64,000 nucleotides of DNA from Pyrococcus sp. NA2 (GCF_000211475.1 NC_015474.1:992001-1056000); one strand, 5' to 3'. Shown: positions 35,693 through 44,920, counted from the first letter of the stretch. The notes: generated by a model from the sequence alone, not told the origin. Program-made: numbers and translations.

Positions 35693-37917
35693 GCTACACA
35701 CTCTTATTCTTTCTACTATTTGTGCTCTTGACGGTCTTCACTGTAGCTTTGCTTAGGTTTAACACTAAGGTTAAGCTCTTCCTTCTCATGTTCTTTGCTT
35801 TTGTTCTCAACGTTTATATTCGCTTTGGCTTTGGAAGGTATTTCACGACTTTTGACGAGAGTTATTATTTGTTTTTGATTAGTGATAGATACTTCTATTT
35901 GGAGTGGCCCTTCTCTGGTTTCGTACTTCCTTTCCTTCTTGGAAAGGTCTCGGCAATGCTAAATCTTCAACCTCTTTCAGTTGTATGGGGTTTTTCTATT
36001 TTGACGTTCGTCCTCTATGTTCCAACTATCTACTGGTTTTATAGAAAACTCAAGCTTTCAAGGAAGACTGCGTTGTTTTCGGTCTTAACTTTGTTCTTGT
36101 CAAGCTACTACATATGGTCAGGCATTGAGGTTAGGCCTCAGGAGGTTGGAGCTTTATTGGGTGTGATAGCTACCGGTCATTACATCACTACTATTGAGAA
36201 TCGGACGAGATTCAATGTTATTGTTCTCCCAGTGCTTTTTGTACTTCTCGCTCTTTCCCACATTCTCTCGTTCTTCCTGTTCTCAATGCTTTTGTTATTT
36301 TATACTGTTTATGTCTTTTTAGCTGGAAAGATTTCAGAGTTTGGGAAACTATACTTCGTTCTATCTTTTTCAATTCTTCTTGGGCTAGTTATCGTTCTAT
36401 GGTTTCCACCCTATGATAGAATGGTTGAGGCCGTAATATGGATGGTCAATAATATGAGGCTTCTGAATTTGTCAATAACTTTACAACATTTTAGGATTAT
36501 GGTTATCATTGGTTACGTATCTGGCATAGTTCTTTTATGGTTACTTACATTTCTCCTCTCAAGATCAATTTTACGCCTATGGAATTTTTTCAAAATCATT
36601 ACCTGTAAGTTCTTTACTCCTCTTTTATTACTGGCTGCTTTTGGAGGGGGAATCGCTCTATATCTTCAGTTCATGCTGAACGCTCAAGCGTACAGTAAGG
36701 TCTATGGAGGTTCGCTCTTGACGTTTATATTCTTCCAATTAGGGAATATGTTCTTTGGATTGCTATTCATTTACTCCTTCTTTAGGAGGATTAGAGATGG
36801 AAAGTTCTTGACATTTGATGTTTTGGCGCTATCTTGGATCATTATCGGTGGATTAATGCTTCTGCTTTCGTTTATGATGCCAAAGGGTACGGGAGGGTGG
36901 GGATTCAATAACTGGCTCATTAGGGTGCTTCAATACTTTCCCATATTTGGTGCTCCTCTTGTTGCATATGTTCTCATGGAACATCTTAATGAAATTCATA
37001 AGAGAACTTTCCATGCCAATATAGTGTTTCTCCTCTCGACTCTCATTGTGGTTAGCACTCTTAACGTTGCCAGGATTTCCCCCTTCTATAACTATGAAGG
37101 GGTTATCACGGATGAGTTTATGGATATAGTGTCATATTGTCAAGACAATGGCTGTCTCTTGGCGTGGGATAGACACTCCGAATTTAAAGATTTTGTTATA
37201 ACAAACTTCTTTAGGGCTTATCTTCCTGGAATCAGGTTCATTACAGGGAATGAGAATTGCTCATATCTAACTTTTTCATCCGATAGCTTTAGAGTTTACA
37301 AGACGATGTTCTTTACTTTGACATTTGAATCTCTAGCAGAATATTCGTCATTTCTTCTGAGGACGTCTGGCAATTTGAAATCTCCCGATCAGAGATCTGA
37401 GCTTGAATATTCTATGAAACTCTTGGGAAGTATATATTCGATATCTCCCGTGAATGATCTCGAATGTCATGAAATCTTTAGCTCTAAGGAACCCGTAATA
37501 CTGGTTGGAGTTGAGATGAATGATTGCACGAAGAAGCTCATAGCATCAAATTCTCTTCCTGTATTTATCACTTCAAATAAGATGATCACGCCGTTCAAGG
37601 AATATCCTTTTTATCCCCCAAGGGAAAACTGGTGGAATGTAACTGAAGGGTACTTTGTAATTCAGGTGATTGAGAACTACCAGAATACACCTATTCTAGT
37701 TATCTTTGGAACGGATATTGATTCAACGGTTGCTGGCATCTGGTATTTTGTGAAGGAGGTTTATCCGAATTTAATTGATAAATATGCAAACGTGCACTAC
37801 ATATTTGGAAAATGGATTGAAAAGGATTATAAGGTTTGGAAAGGTCTGAAATTTGCGCCTAATGATGTGAATGGGTTTTCGGAAGGAGATGAAATTGAAA
37901 TCTTGGAGATTAACTAG
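35689..37917 (+). CDS. GT-C-like polytopic membrane protein with C-terminal surface-protein domain
   Basis: 742 residues. About 11-13 membrane helices occupy residues 1-460; the first external loop has TFDESYYLF, the acidic pair expected in GT-C transferases that use dolichyl-phosphate sugars. A ~280-residue external part follows. Its last ~90 residues (DIDSTVAGIWYFVKEV, YIFGKWIE, FAPNDVNGFSEGDEIEI) match the C-terminus of the secreted protein 32363-34885. TTG start with GGGGGGAGA upstream, overlapping the previous stop. The architecture suggests a transferase held in contact with the surface layer, or a surface-layer anchor. Family name uncertain. Confidence 0.78.
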   Translation: MSYTLLFFLLFVLLTVFTVALLRFNTKVKLFLLMFFAFVLNVYIRFGFGRYFTTFDESYYLFLISDRYFYLEWPFSGFVLPFLLGKVSAMLNLQPLSVVWGFSILTFVLYVPTIYWFYRKLKLSRKTALFSVLTLFLSSYYIWSGIEVRPQEVGALLGVIATGHYITTIENRTRFNVIVLPVLFVLLALSHILSFFLFSMLLLFYTVYVFLAGKISEFGKLYFVLSFSILLGLVIVLWFPPYDRMVEAVIWMVNNMRLLNLSITLQHFRIMVIIGYVSGIVLLWLLTFLLSRSILRLWNFFKIITCKFFTPLLLLAAFGGGIALYLQFMLNAQAYSKVYGGSLLTFIFFQLGNMFFGLLFIYSFFRRIRDGKFLTFDVLALSWIIIGGLMLLLSFMMPKGTGGWGFNNWLIRVLQYFPIFGAPLVAYVLMEHLNEIHKRTFHANIVFLLSTLIVVSTLNVARISPFYNYEGVITDEFMDIVSYCQDNGCLLAWDRHSEFKDFVITNFFRAYLPGIRFITGNENCSYLTFSSDSFRVYKTMFFTLTFESLAEYSSFLLRTSGNLKSPDQRSELEYSMKLLGSIYSISPVNDLECHEIFSSKEPVILVGVEMNDCTKKLIASNSLPVFITSNKMITPFKEYPFYPPRENWWNVTEGYFVIQVIENYQNTPILVIFGTDIDSTVAGIWYFVKEVYPNLIDKYANVHYIFGKWIEKDYKVWKGLKFAPNDVNGFSEGDEIEILEIN

Positions 37918-37933
37918 TTTGGGGGTGTTAACA

Positions 37934-38425
37934 ATGGTAAATCGAGTACGAATTGTCGTTGGCATGTTTTATGCACTCTTCATATTATTTTTAGTATGGA
38001 GGGTGTTCCTCAGGGGAACACCTCCCCTTATATGGGATCAGGCAATCCACTTTATCGCCAGTGTTAAGTATTATAATGCCCTAATGCATTTTGAGTTATC
38101 CGATTTAGTTTATGCGGATAGGTATTACCCTCCGCTCCCACAGTTGTTTGCAATTCCTGGTTACATAATTTTTGGTCCTTCTGTTTCTGTGGGGGTCTTT
38201 ACCTTAAATGCTATAGCCGTTGGAATCATGCTCTATGCCACTTATAAAATTTCAAAATTAATGAGGGTAAGTCCTCCCGTTCCAATATTTATGATATTAA
38301 CTTCCCCAATAATACTTGATCAAGCGACAACATTCATGATGGATATAACCCTGACATCAATTGTCGTACTCACTTGGTACCGTTGGATCCTTTGTTTTTC
38401 CTCTTTTGGACATCAAAAATATTAA
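37934..38425 (+). pseudogene. Truncated GT-C (PMT-like) membrane glycosyltransferase
   Basis: About 163 residues, starting with GGGGGTG upstream of ATG 37934. Membrane helix 1, then PLIWDQAIHFIASVKYY (acidic loop typical of PMT/ArnT-like GT-C enzymes), ADRYYPPLPQLFAIPGYI and two or three further helices. Full members have 450-600 residues. After DITLTSIVVLTWY the frame ends quickly, while the next frame reads DPLFFLFWTSKILKDRD, which looks like the C-terminus of the same kind of protein. A deletion of most of the gene around 38370 explains both. Product probably inactive. Confidence 0.65.
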
Positions 38426-38460
38426 AAGACAGGGATAGAATAGGAAGGGGAGGAGCTCAA

Positions 38461-39582
38461 ATGAACATTGACGTTTCGATAATCCTTCCAACCATGAATG
38501 AGGAGAAAGCGATAGGAAAGATAATCCCCCAAATCAAGGAAACCCTTGACAAAATGGGGGTATCGTATGAAATCATAGTTGTGGACAAGAGTAGCGATAG
38601 AACCCCGGAGATAGCTAAGAGTCTAGGAGCCAAGGTTATTAAACAGAAGGGAAAAGGTTATGGGGATGCATACCTGGAGGGATTCAAAGTAGCAAGGGGA
38701 AAGTACATTGTGATGCTTGATCCAGATGGTAGTTATGATCCTAGAGAGATTCCAAAATTTTTAGAAGTTCTGATGAATGAAAACGTTGATTTTGTAATTG
38801 GGAGTAGACTAAGGGGCAAAATTGAACCTGGTGCAATGCCATGGTTACATCGTTATATTGGCAACCCCATCTTAACGAAAATTCTAAACATATTGTTTAA
38901 AGTTGGAATTTCAGATGCTCATTGTGGCTTCAGAGCAATAAAGAAGGAAGCTCTCCAAAAGCTTTCTTTGAAGTGTAAAGGGATGGAATTTGCCAGCGAG
39001 ATGATTATAGAAGCTGCGAAGGTGGGTCTAAAGATTAAGGAGATTCCTATAACATATCACCCAAGGATTGGGGAATCAAAACTTCATTCATTTAGAGATG
39101 GATGGAGACACTTGAGGTTAATGCTTTTGTATTCTCCTTCCCACCTTTTTCTACTTCCTGGCTCTTTATTGATGTTGGTTGGTCTAATACTCTTAGTTTA
39201 TGCTTATAACACGAACCCTCTAAGGATGCACACGATGATTCTTGGGAGTCTTCTTACTATAGTTGGCTTTCAGATAATTAATTTTGGAATCTCTGGAAAG
39301 GTTTATGCGGTTAAAGAAGGACTAGATAAGCCTGATAAGGCAACTAAGTTCTTCATGAGGTATTCAATCCTTGAGGAAGGGTTGATCCTTGGGGGATTGT
39401 TGCTTTTATCTGGCTTACTCCTTGGAATAAGGATATTTCTCAGGTGGAGGGCTCTTGGTTATGGAGAGCTGTTTGAAATAAAATCTACAATATTAGTATT
39501 GACGCTCATAGCCTTGAGTGTCCAACTAATATTCTTCTCTTTCTTCATAAGCTTTCTAATGCTCAAAGAGAATTTTGAGTAG
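38461..39582 (+). CDS. Dolichyl-phosphate hexose synthase-like GT2 with C-terminal membrane domain
   Basis: 373 residues. GT-A domain as in DPM1 and GtrB: SIILPTMNEEKAIGKI, IIVVDKSSDRT, VMLDPDGSYDP (DxD), IGSRLRG, DAHCGFRAI and YHPRIGESKLHSF; then four membrane helices (about residues 225-370). It should load a sugar from a nucleotide onto dolichyl phosphate as donor for GT-C enzymes. ATG 38461 follows GGGGAGGAGCTCAA; the frame is open upstream into the truncated GT-C remnant. Its 3' end overlaps the flippase gene on the other strand by 20 nt. Confidence 0.9.
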   Translation: MNIDVSIILPTMNEEKAIGKIIPQIKETLDKMGVSYEIIVVDKSSDRTPEIAKSLGAKVIKQKGKGYGDAYLEGFKVARGKYIVMLDPDGSYDPREIPKFLEVLMNENVDFVIGSRLRGKIEPGAMPWLHRYIGNPILTKILNILFKVGISDAHCGFRAIKKEALQKLSLKCKGMEFASEMIIEAAKVGLKIKEIPITYHPRIGESKLHSFRDGWRHLRLMLLYSPSHLFLLPGSLLMLVGLILLVYAYNTNPLRMHTMILGSLLTIVGFQIINFGISGKVYAVKEGLDKPDKATKFFMRYSILEEGLILGGLLLLSGLLLGIRIFLRWRALGYGELFEIKSTILVLTLIALSVQLIFFSFFISFLMLKENFE

Positions 39583-40807
39583 GTGTACACTTTATGACAT
39601 GTATGAGCAAAGTGATGAGCGTCAGGATACTCACGATTGTCAACATATTTATTATTGATTGGATATTTCCCCCTCCTACGGATAGTAAAACAACTTCAAT
39701 TGTAAGCAAGCTCAAGAGGGATAGGGATATGTTCGTTTCGTTTATCGAAAGCAGATAATTAATGAGGACATTTGCAAGAGAGAATAAGGTCATTGCTAGT
39801 CCATATCTCCAGATGTAGGGAGATATAGTGAGGTACCTTTCCCCATAGACAGTTCTTATTACGAATTCAGGAAATAGAGCATAAGTTAGAACAACCCCAC
39901 CAGAGATCAAAGATGTTATCACAAGTCCCTCTACCAATATTTTAGTTGACCTCTCTCCTTTCTCGTACATCTCAGCAACCTTTGGAAATATTACTAGGCT
40001 AACTGCCCAGGGAGCAAATAGTGTTATCTTCCCTAAAACTGAAACTGCCGAGTACTCTCCAGCCTCCAATGGAGAGAGATAGTGTTTAGCTAAAATTACA
40101 TCAATGTTCCACATTGTTGTATAAGCGAATATCGCTAAGAATGATATGCCACCATAACTTACAATACTTCTAAGACTGATCTCAGTGTTCTCCTTAATTT
40201 TGAGCACATCCATGAGGAAGATCAACGTTATCAAGAAAGACATGAGATACGCTAGAAATGTCCCAGAGACAGCGCCAATAATACCGAAGCCTAATAGAAC
40301 TAGGGTAAGACCAAGGAGAAGTCTAAAAACTGACCATGAAAACATACTAATTCCCAGGGCTTTAAACCTTTGAAGTCCTCTTAAAACTCCCTGATAAACT
40401 GGAAGAACAAGGGCAAAAGGAATCGATGCAAAGAGAACCACCATTGGCAGAGGATCTTCAATGTTCAGAAAGCTTGATATGTATGAACTTAAAAGCACAA
40501 TAGCAAAGAAAATTATTCCTCCAGCTATGACGAGATCCTTGCTCAACTTTAGGAGAAGTGTCTTTATTTTTCCATATTCTCTTCTTGTCTTACAAATTGA
40601 TGTGAACTTAGTCACAGAGGTATCTATAGTTATGAAAAACACTGAGAATATGTAAAACAGAGAGAACAAACTGAATAGCTCTCCATATTCTTCGGGAGTC
40701 AGCAATCTCCCCATAAAAAGCTGATAAATGTAGTTGAAAAAATTTGAAAGTGTAACCATGATTGTCATGACAAATGTATCCCTAAGAAATTCACTTTTTA
40801 GGGACAT
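39563..40807 (-). CDS. Polysaccharide/lipid-linked oligosaccharide flippase (Wzx-like, MATE-like fold)
   Basis: 414 residues, about 12-14 membrane helices. The start resembles polysaccharide biosynthesis proteins (SNFFNYIYQLFMGRLLTPEEYG, SLFSLFYIFSVF), and later GISFLAIFAYTTMWNIDVILAK and LSPLEAGEYSAVSVLG are characteristic. It probably turns over the lipid-linked glycan so that AglB can use it outside. GGAGGTGGG precedes the ATG. Upstream there is an AT-rich promoter-like stretch (40840-40856). Confidence 0.86.
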   Translation of the reverse strand: MSLKSEFLRDTFVMTIMVTLSNFFNYIYQLFMGRLLTPEEYGELFSLFSLFYIFSVFFITIDTSVTKFTSICKTRREYGKIKTLLLKLSKDLVIAGGIIFFAIVLLSSYISSFLNIEDPLPMVVLFASIPFALVLPVYQGVLRGLQRFKALGISMFSWSVFRLLLGLTLVLLGFGIIGAVSGTFLAYLMSFLITLIFLMDVLKIKENTEISLRSIVSYGGISFLAIFAYTTMWNIDVILAKHYLSPLEAGEYSAVSVLGKITLFAPWAVSLVIFPKVAEMYEKGERSTKILVEGLVITSLISGGVVLTYALFPEFVIRTVYGERYLTISPYIWRYGLAMTLFSLANVLINYLLSINETNISLSLLSLLTIEVVLLSVGGGNIQSIINMLTIVSILTLITLLIHVIKCTPTQNSL

Positions 40808-41187
40808 TCAAAACCCACCTCCAGTTGAAGCCACGATTTTTATAATTTATATACCTTGCATCTACTACATCCTTAGGTGCACTAGAGTCAAAACTTCTCC
40901 CCTTTCAACCTGAGTGCGAATTCCCACGTTAAATACTCATCGGGAGGTGAGATTTAACATGGGGATTTATAATAGCATGGGCAAGGTATTGTCAAAGATA
41001 TCTATGGAAGTTTAGGAGAGAATCCTCAAAGGGGAACTCGAAGTCAAGCTTGGAAATCAGTTGGAGCATTATGGGTTGGCAAATTTGCAACGCTCATGGA
41101 AACCCTTTCAAGTCGAGGAATATTTCTCAGCTGATGCCCAAGGCTTCTCTCCCATGCTCTCAGAGCGGTTTTTTAATCCCTCTAACT
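40808..41187. other. Degenerate region with broken plus-strand frame
   Basis: ATG 40959 lies behind GGGAGGTGAGATTTAAC and reads 17 codons (MGIYNSMGKVLSKI) before TAG; the same frame reopens (ERILKGELEVKLGNQLEHYG) and runs to 41375 through sequence that is antisense to the toxin relic. The beginning could be a decayed antitoxin-like gene, but the later part looks like chance. Around 40840-40856 an AT-rich TTATAATTTATATA box on the minus side serves the flippase. Confidence 0.35.
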
Positions 41188-41898
41188 CTAGTCTATATTC
41201 TCGAATTTCTCAGGTGGTATCATCAACACGTTTCCAGATTGATAAACTGCCCCAGCATCCAGACGTCGTAAAGATCCATTGGTCGGGTTCTCTGAAAAAA
41301 TGCCCGAACTTTCTCTGTATAGGGGATAAATTTTCTCGGCTAAAATTTCTTCAGGAGAATAAAGCAGTGACGTGAATCTTTGAGTACTTCTTAAGCTCCT
41401 CATTAGTCAGACTAATATCATCGAGAAGCGTTCTGGCCATTCTCTCCCTCTCTCCAAACAGCACCGGCTCGAAAAAGTTAACCTCAATCTTCACAACTTC
41501 ACCCGTAGGCATGAAGAGGTGGAAAAAGACTATCTTTCTGTTCTCATTTCCCTCAAAATGAACAAAGTTCCGATCGTAGGTTTTCCCTTTAAAAGGCCTG
41601 AACTCCAAAAGTCACTTGACCTTAGAGCTTATCAGCTCCCTTCGCTTCGAGCGGGAGAGCTTCCCTGAAGTGGAAACGTGAAGTTTAGGTCAACGCTGAA
41701 ACGGTAATAGCATAGGTAACACTCGATTAAACACGTCTCGCCCTTGAACAAGTATTGTCCTTGGAACCTCTCCTCCTCATAAAGTTCCTGCAAGATTGCA
41801 TGCAGAAGCACATCTCTCTTTGTTAGTAGTGATTTTTCAATGCCGGTCTTCCTGATTATAAATCCTGTGAACTCATCACTTGGAAACAATTGCTTCAA
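41188..41898 (-). pseudogene. AbiEii/DUF1814-type nucleotidyltransferase toxin, fragmented
   Basis: Three consecutive minus-strand frames carry one protein in order. 41898-41632: KRDVLLHAILQELYEEERF, then YLFKGETCLIECYL and YYRFSVDLNFTF, which match the GGT(A/C)L and RxSxDIDF active-site motifs of AbiEii, with Gly changed to Glu and the D-x-D pattern weakened. 41608-41351: MEFRPFKGKTYDRN to EVNFFEPVLF. 41403-41188: YSPEEILAEKIYPLY, the SxEE-LAEK motif of this family. Frames change at about 41620 and 41380, so no full protein can be made. Changes in active-site residues indicate long inactivity. Confidence 0.72.
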
Positions 41899-41904
41899 CC
41901 TCCC

Positions 41905-42487
41905 TTTGAACCGACTTTGGATATGCCTTGAGTATTCTACCAGCTTTTCTTTTCTAGTCTTTGCAATGTATTCCCTTACGACTGCATCTGCATTGAGACG
42001 TTTATTGTACCGCTTTAAGTAAATAAAGTCTAGTAGGGTTTTTCTAGGTCTGAATATTGGATCTCTCCACGCTTAATTACTCCAAAGCTCATCAAGGATT
42101 TCTTCAACTTGACGAACTGAACCTTCTCGCCGAGAATTGTAACCGGTTTTGGCCTTGTTATCACTGGTGTTATCAGAAAAATCCGAGAGTAGTACTCATG
42201 GGTTGCTCAGTTAAATCTCAGCGCTGTGTACAGGCCGAAGTACCACTTCAGCCTTAACTTGTTCATGGCCTTTGCGATTAAAACTTGTATTCTTCAAGTG
42301 TTCTGACGTAGTAAACTCCTCGCAGGATTCTGATGAGATAACCTCTGCTTATGTAATAGTTTACAATGTATTTAAATTGCTCCCCAAATCTCCTACAAAC
42401 ATCCTCCAACTCTTTCTTGGTGATTATCTCTCCTCCATATTTTGAAAGGATGAACTTGGTGATGAGCTTCATATTTAGGGTTGTCAA
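41905..42487 (-). pseudogene. AbiEi-type antitoxin/transcription factor, fragmented
   Basis: The intact first frame 42487-42278 (69 codons) gives a winged helix: ITKFILSKYGGEIITKKEL, SRGYLIRILRGVYYVRTLE. Then in another frame from about 42267 KLRLKWYFGLYTALRFN, a stop, ATHEYYSRIFLITPVITRP, KPVTILGEKVQFVKLKKSL, GVIKRGEIQYSDLEKPY, a stop, and LNADAVVREYIAKTRKEKL up to 41930. Together these follow the C-terminal domain of archaeal AbiEi-like regulators. At least one frameshift and two stops. Only the 69-residue DNA-binding part could still be expressed. Confidence 0.68.
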
Positions 42488-42537
42488 TCAACCAACCATA
42501 GAGGATGTATGGTTTTAGAAAATAGGTTAGAATTGTA

Positions 42538-42613
42538 TGGTAGCCCCGCCGGGATTCGAACCCGGGTCGCGGGATCCAAAGTCCCGCATGCTTGGCCGCT
42601 ACACCACGGGGCT
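42538..42613 (-). tRNA. tRNA-Gln (anticodon TTG)
   Basis: The minus strand folds as a cloverleaf: acceptor AGCCCCG with CGGGGCT (42607-42613 and 42542-42548), anticodon stem CGGGA/TCCCG with loop CTTTGGA, hence TTG, and T-arm CCGGGTTCGAATCCCGG. Discriminator base A (42541) and the CCA end (42538-42540) are encoded. No intron. Confidence 0.96.
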
Positions 42614-42892
42614 ACTCCCGAAAGTTCTACTTAAATATGGGTTTTTAAATTTAATCTTCACAAAGTCTGATAAAATTTGAGCATCTCTCAAGCACAACAA
42701 CATCTCACGGATATTTATGATGAGCCCCTGGACAACGTTCTCGTAACCTGCTGATTCGAAAGTTTTTAACTCCGTTCCATAGATAAAAATAAGGAACCTT
42801 TAGAAGACTCCAGGGTTCTCTTCAAGGTAGGCTCACCTTTTAACTATTTTATAAATCCCATGAATTGGATTCCATGCTTTCTAACTATTTGA
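42614..42892. other. Intergenic between tRNA-Gln and stomatin, no gene
   Basis: Besides the tRNA promoter at its left edge, I see short broken frames only. The middle part (42700-42870) has mixed composition and may be old accessory DNA. No repeat of the tRNA 3' end was found. Confidence 0.4.
42629..42642 (-). promoter_or_regulatory. TATA box of tRNA-Gln
   Basis: On the minus strand CCATATTTAAG stands about 20-25 bases before the mature 5' end of the tRNA, the normal place for an archaeal tRNA promoter. Confidence 0.55.
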
Positions 42893-42908
42893 GAAAATTT
42901 AAATAATT
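42893..42908 (+). promoter_or_regulatory. TATA box of stomatin-NfeD operon
   Basis: GAAAATTTAAATAATT is a TATA-like element whose start point would fall near 42928, about 10 bases before the ATG, leaving GGGTG as a ribosome binding site within a very short leader. Confidence 0.5.
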
Positions 42909-42937
42909 AAAGATTGTCGTTTTAATGGGTGTAACCT

Positions 42938-43828
42938 ATGATCGGAGCAGGAGGAGTGGTCCTGGTTATACTAGGTATATTTCTATTGGTGATGCTACTG
43001 CTCAGCGTCAAGGTGATAAGGCCATACCAAAGGGGATTGGTAGAGAGGCTTGGAAAGTTCAACAGGATCCTGGAGCCAGGAATACACTTCATAATCCCCT
43101 TCATGGAAAGGGTAAGAACCGTTGACATGAGGGAGCATGTCATCGATGTCCCTCCCCAGGAGGTAATATGTAAAGACAACGTCGTTGTGACGGTAGATGC
43201 GGTCGTTTATTACCAGGTGATAGATCCGGTTAAAGCCGTTTACAACGTTAGCGATTTTCTAATGGCAATAGTCAAATTAGCTCAGACTAATTTGAGGGCA
43301 ATAATTGGTGAGATGGAGCTCGACGAAACATTAAGCGGTAGGGACATTATAAACGCAAGACTTAGAGAAGAGCTCGACAAGATAACCGACCGCTGGGGAG
43401 TCAAGATAACCCGCGTTGAGATTCAGAGGATAGATCCTCCTAAGGACATACAGGAGGCCATGGCGAAGCAGATGACTGCGGAGAGGGAGAAGAGGGCCAT
43501 GATTCTAATAGCAGAAGGTAAAAAGGAAGCGGCGATAAGGGAAGCTGAAGGTCAAAAGCAGGCCGCGATACTGAAAGCTGAAGGTGAGAAGCAGAGGCAG
43601 ATATTGATAGCTGAGGGTCAGGCCGAAGCCATAAGGAAGGTTCTCGAGGCTTTGAAGTTGGCGGACGAAAAGTATTTGACACTTCAGTACATAGAGAAGT
43701 TACCCGAGCTGGCCAAATATGGTAACCTGATAGTCCCCTATGATACCGAGGCATTGATAGGCCTTTTAAGGATACTCCAGAAGATTAAGGAGATGCCCAT
43801 CTCCCAGGAAAAAGATGAGAAGGAGTGA
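42938..43828 (+). CDS. Stomatin/prohibitin (SPFH) family membrane protein
   Basis: 296 residues. N-terminal membrane helix (about 5-25), the SPFH domain ([61 protein letters not shown]) and a long C-terminal coiled coil with AEG repeats ([18 protein letters not shown]). Stomatins form ring-like membrane scaffolds and are substrates or partners of NfeD/STOPP proteases. The stop overlaps the start of nfeD (TGATG). I recall the same pair in P. horikoshii as PH0470-PH0471. Motif [12 protein letters not shown] is the usual protease-sensitive region. Confidence 0.94.
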   Translation: MIGAGGVVLVILGIFLLVMLLLSVKVIRPYQRGLVERLGKFNRILEPGIHFIIPFMERVRTVDMREHVIDVPPQEVICKDNVVVTVDAVVYYQVIDPVKAVYNVSDFLMAIVKLAQTNLRAIIGEMELDETLSGRDIINARLREELDKITDRWGVKITRVEIQRIDPPKDIQEAMAKQMTAEREKRAMILIAEGKKEAAIREAEGQKQAAILKAEGEKQRQILIAEGQAEAIRKVLEALKLADEKYLTLQYIEKLPELAKYGNLIVPYDTEALIGLLRILQKIKEMPISQEKDEKE

Positions 43829-44259
43829 TGTCCATGAATCCCCTCCCAATTTTCCTCTTAATTTTGGGATTGCTCATAATACTCCTGGACATGATGGTTT
43901 CAGCTTTCATAACCCCCATAGGAATTGCCTTTGTTGTTCTAGGACTACTTCAGCTCTTCAACGTCAACTTCTACGTCTCGTTCGTGCTATCCTTGATATC
44001 AGCGGTGATATCCTACGTGGCCTTCGCAAGGATAATAAAGAGGGAGACCAGGGACATGGGAAAGGGCAAGTATACCTTCGATCTTAAGGGCAAGGAAGGA
44101 AAAGTAATCAAGGTTTCAGAGGATCACTACTTGGTTGAGGTCGATGGAGATACTTGGATGGCTTACAGTGAAGAAGAGCTTAAACCCGGAGAAAAGGTAG
44201 TTGTGGAGGATGTGGACGGCTTGAAGCTGAAGGTTAGAAGGAAAACTCCTCAGAAGTGA
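43828..44259 (+). CDS. Short NfeD homologue (membrane helices plus OB fold)
   Basis: 143 residues without the ClpP-like protease domain. Two or three N-terminal membrane helices (about residues 5-70) precede an OB-fold NfeDC domain ([38 protein letters not shown]). It works with the adjacent stomatin. ATG 43828 overlaps the stomatin stop and has GAAGGAG upstream at good distance. Its last 26 bases overlap the gene on the other strand. Confidence 0.92.
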   Translation: MSMNPLPIFLLILGLLIILLDMMVSAFITPIGIAFVVLGLLQLFNVNFYVSFVLSLISAVISYVAFARIIKRETRDMGKGKYTFDLKGKEGKVIKVSEDHYLVEVDGDTWMAYSEEELKPGEKVVVEDVDGLKLKVRRKTPQK

Positions 44260-44911
44260 GCTCTTCTATCACGAACTCCAATCTATCTTCTGGGGTGAAT
44301 ATGAAGCCACAGTTGTCGCAGATTAAAATCCCACTCTCTTCCCTAAGTGGGGAGAAGCATATGGGGCATCTGTATTCTTCCCTCTTTAGCTTCTCAAATA
44401 TATCGTTGAGCATAACTAGGGTCTTTAAATCCTCTTCCCACTCCTCATAGACCATTCCCCAGTAGGGGAGCGAGATCGGGGAGTAGCCCTCCAGGATTAG
44501 GGGATTTATTCCTAAGCTTCTAATCCCCGAGGGTAGCTTTTGGGCTGGCTCTATCGAGACTACGTGTTGATCGTAGAACTCTATGTGCTCGACCCTAACG
44601 GTTATCCCCCTGGATATCTTCCCCCTTAGGGGGAATATCTGGATGAACAGCTTTTCTCCCTCGATGTCCCAGCTCGATGTAACTCCAACGTTACCCCTGA
44701 TGTGGAACATCGTGAATGTTGATTCCTCATGCTCTTCAGAGGAAAAGGAGAAGTTGAGCTTTCCGAGGGCCCTCCTGATGAATTTTGGTTTGGGTATCGA
44801 GAAGTGGTCCATTAGATACTCTCCTATCCATCCGGCTAGGGCCATGGAGTAGCCAACGTATACCTGCCTCTGAACTTTAAGGTAGGCAACGCTTGGAACT
44901 AGTTTCATCAT
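44234..44911 (-). CDS. Unknown protein with C-terminal zinc ribbon
   Basis: 225 residues. No signal or membrane helix. The N-terminal ~160 residues are mixed alpha/beta and not recognised; the C-terminal part contains CPIC-x12-CDNCGF, a four-cysteine zinc ribbon. Zinc-ribbon tails of this kind occur in archaeal nucleic-acid and translation-linked proteins, and in membrane-trafficking regulators, so no function follows. GAGAAGTAGGA precedes the ATG pair at 44911/44908. Convergent with nfeD, overlapping by 26 nt. Confidence 0.75.
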   Translation of the reverse strand: MMKLVPSVAYLKVQRQVYVGYSMALAGWIGEYLMDHFSIPKPKFIRRALGKLNFSFSSEEHEESTFTMFHIRGNVGVTSSWDIEGEKLFIQIFPLRGKISRGITVRVEHIEFYDQHVVSIEPAQKLPSGIRSLGINPLILEGYSPISLPYWGMVYEEWEEDLKTLVMLNDIFEKLKREEYRCPICFSPLREESGILICDNCGFIFTPEDRLEFVIEELTSEEFSF

Positions 44912-44920
44912 TCCTACTTC

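Noticed and set aside
38369-38385. GGTACC and GGATCC close together near the GT-C breakpoint, as if from a cloning junction
   Set aside because: Two six-base sites 5 bp apart can arise by chance in 64 kb, and flanking sequence on both sides is normal Pyrococcus-like DNA.
41061-41375. 104-codon plus-strand ORF
   Set aside because: Its second half is the antisense strand of the AbiEii relic, it has no ribosome binding site and the composition is not protein-like. Only the start region (40959-41050) might be an old gene.
42481-42613. Integrated element using tRNA-Gln as attachment site
   Set aside because: The AbiE relic lies on the 3' side of the tRNA as expected, but I find no second copy of the tRNA 3' end and no integrase gene in the neighbourhood.
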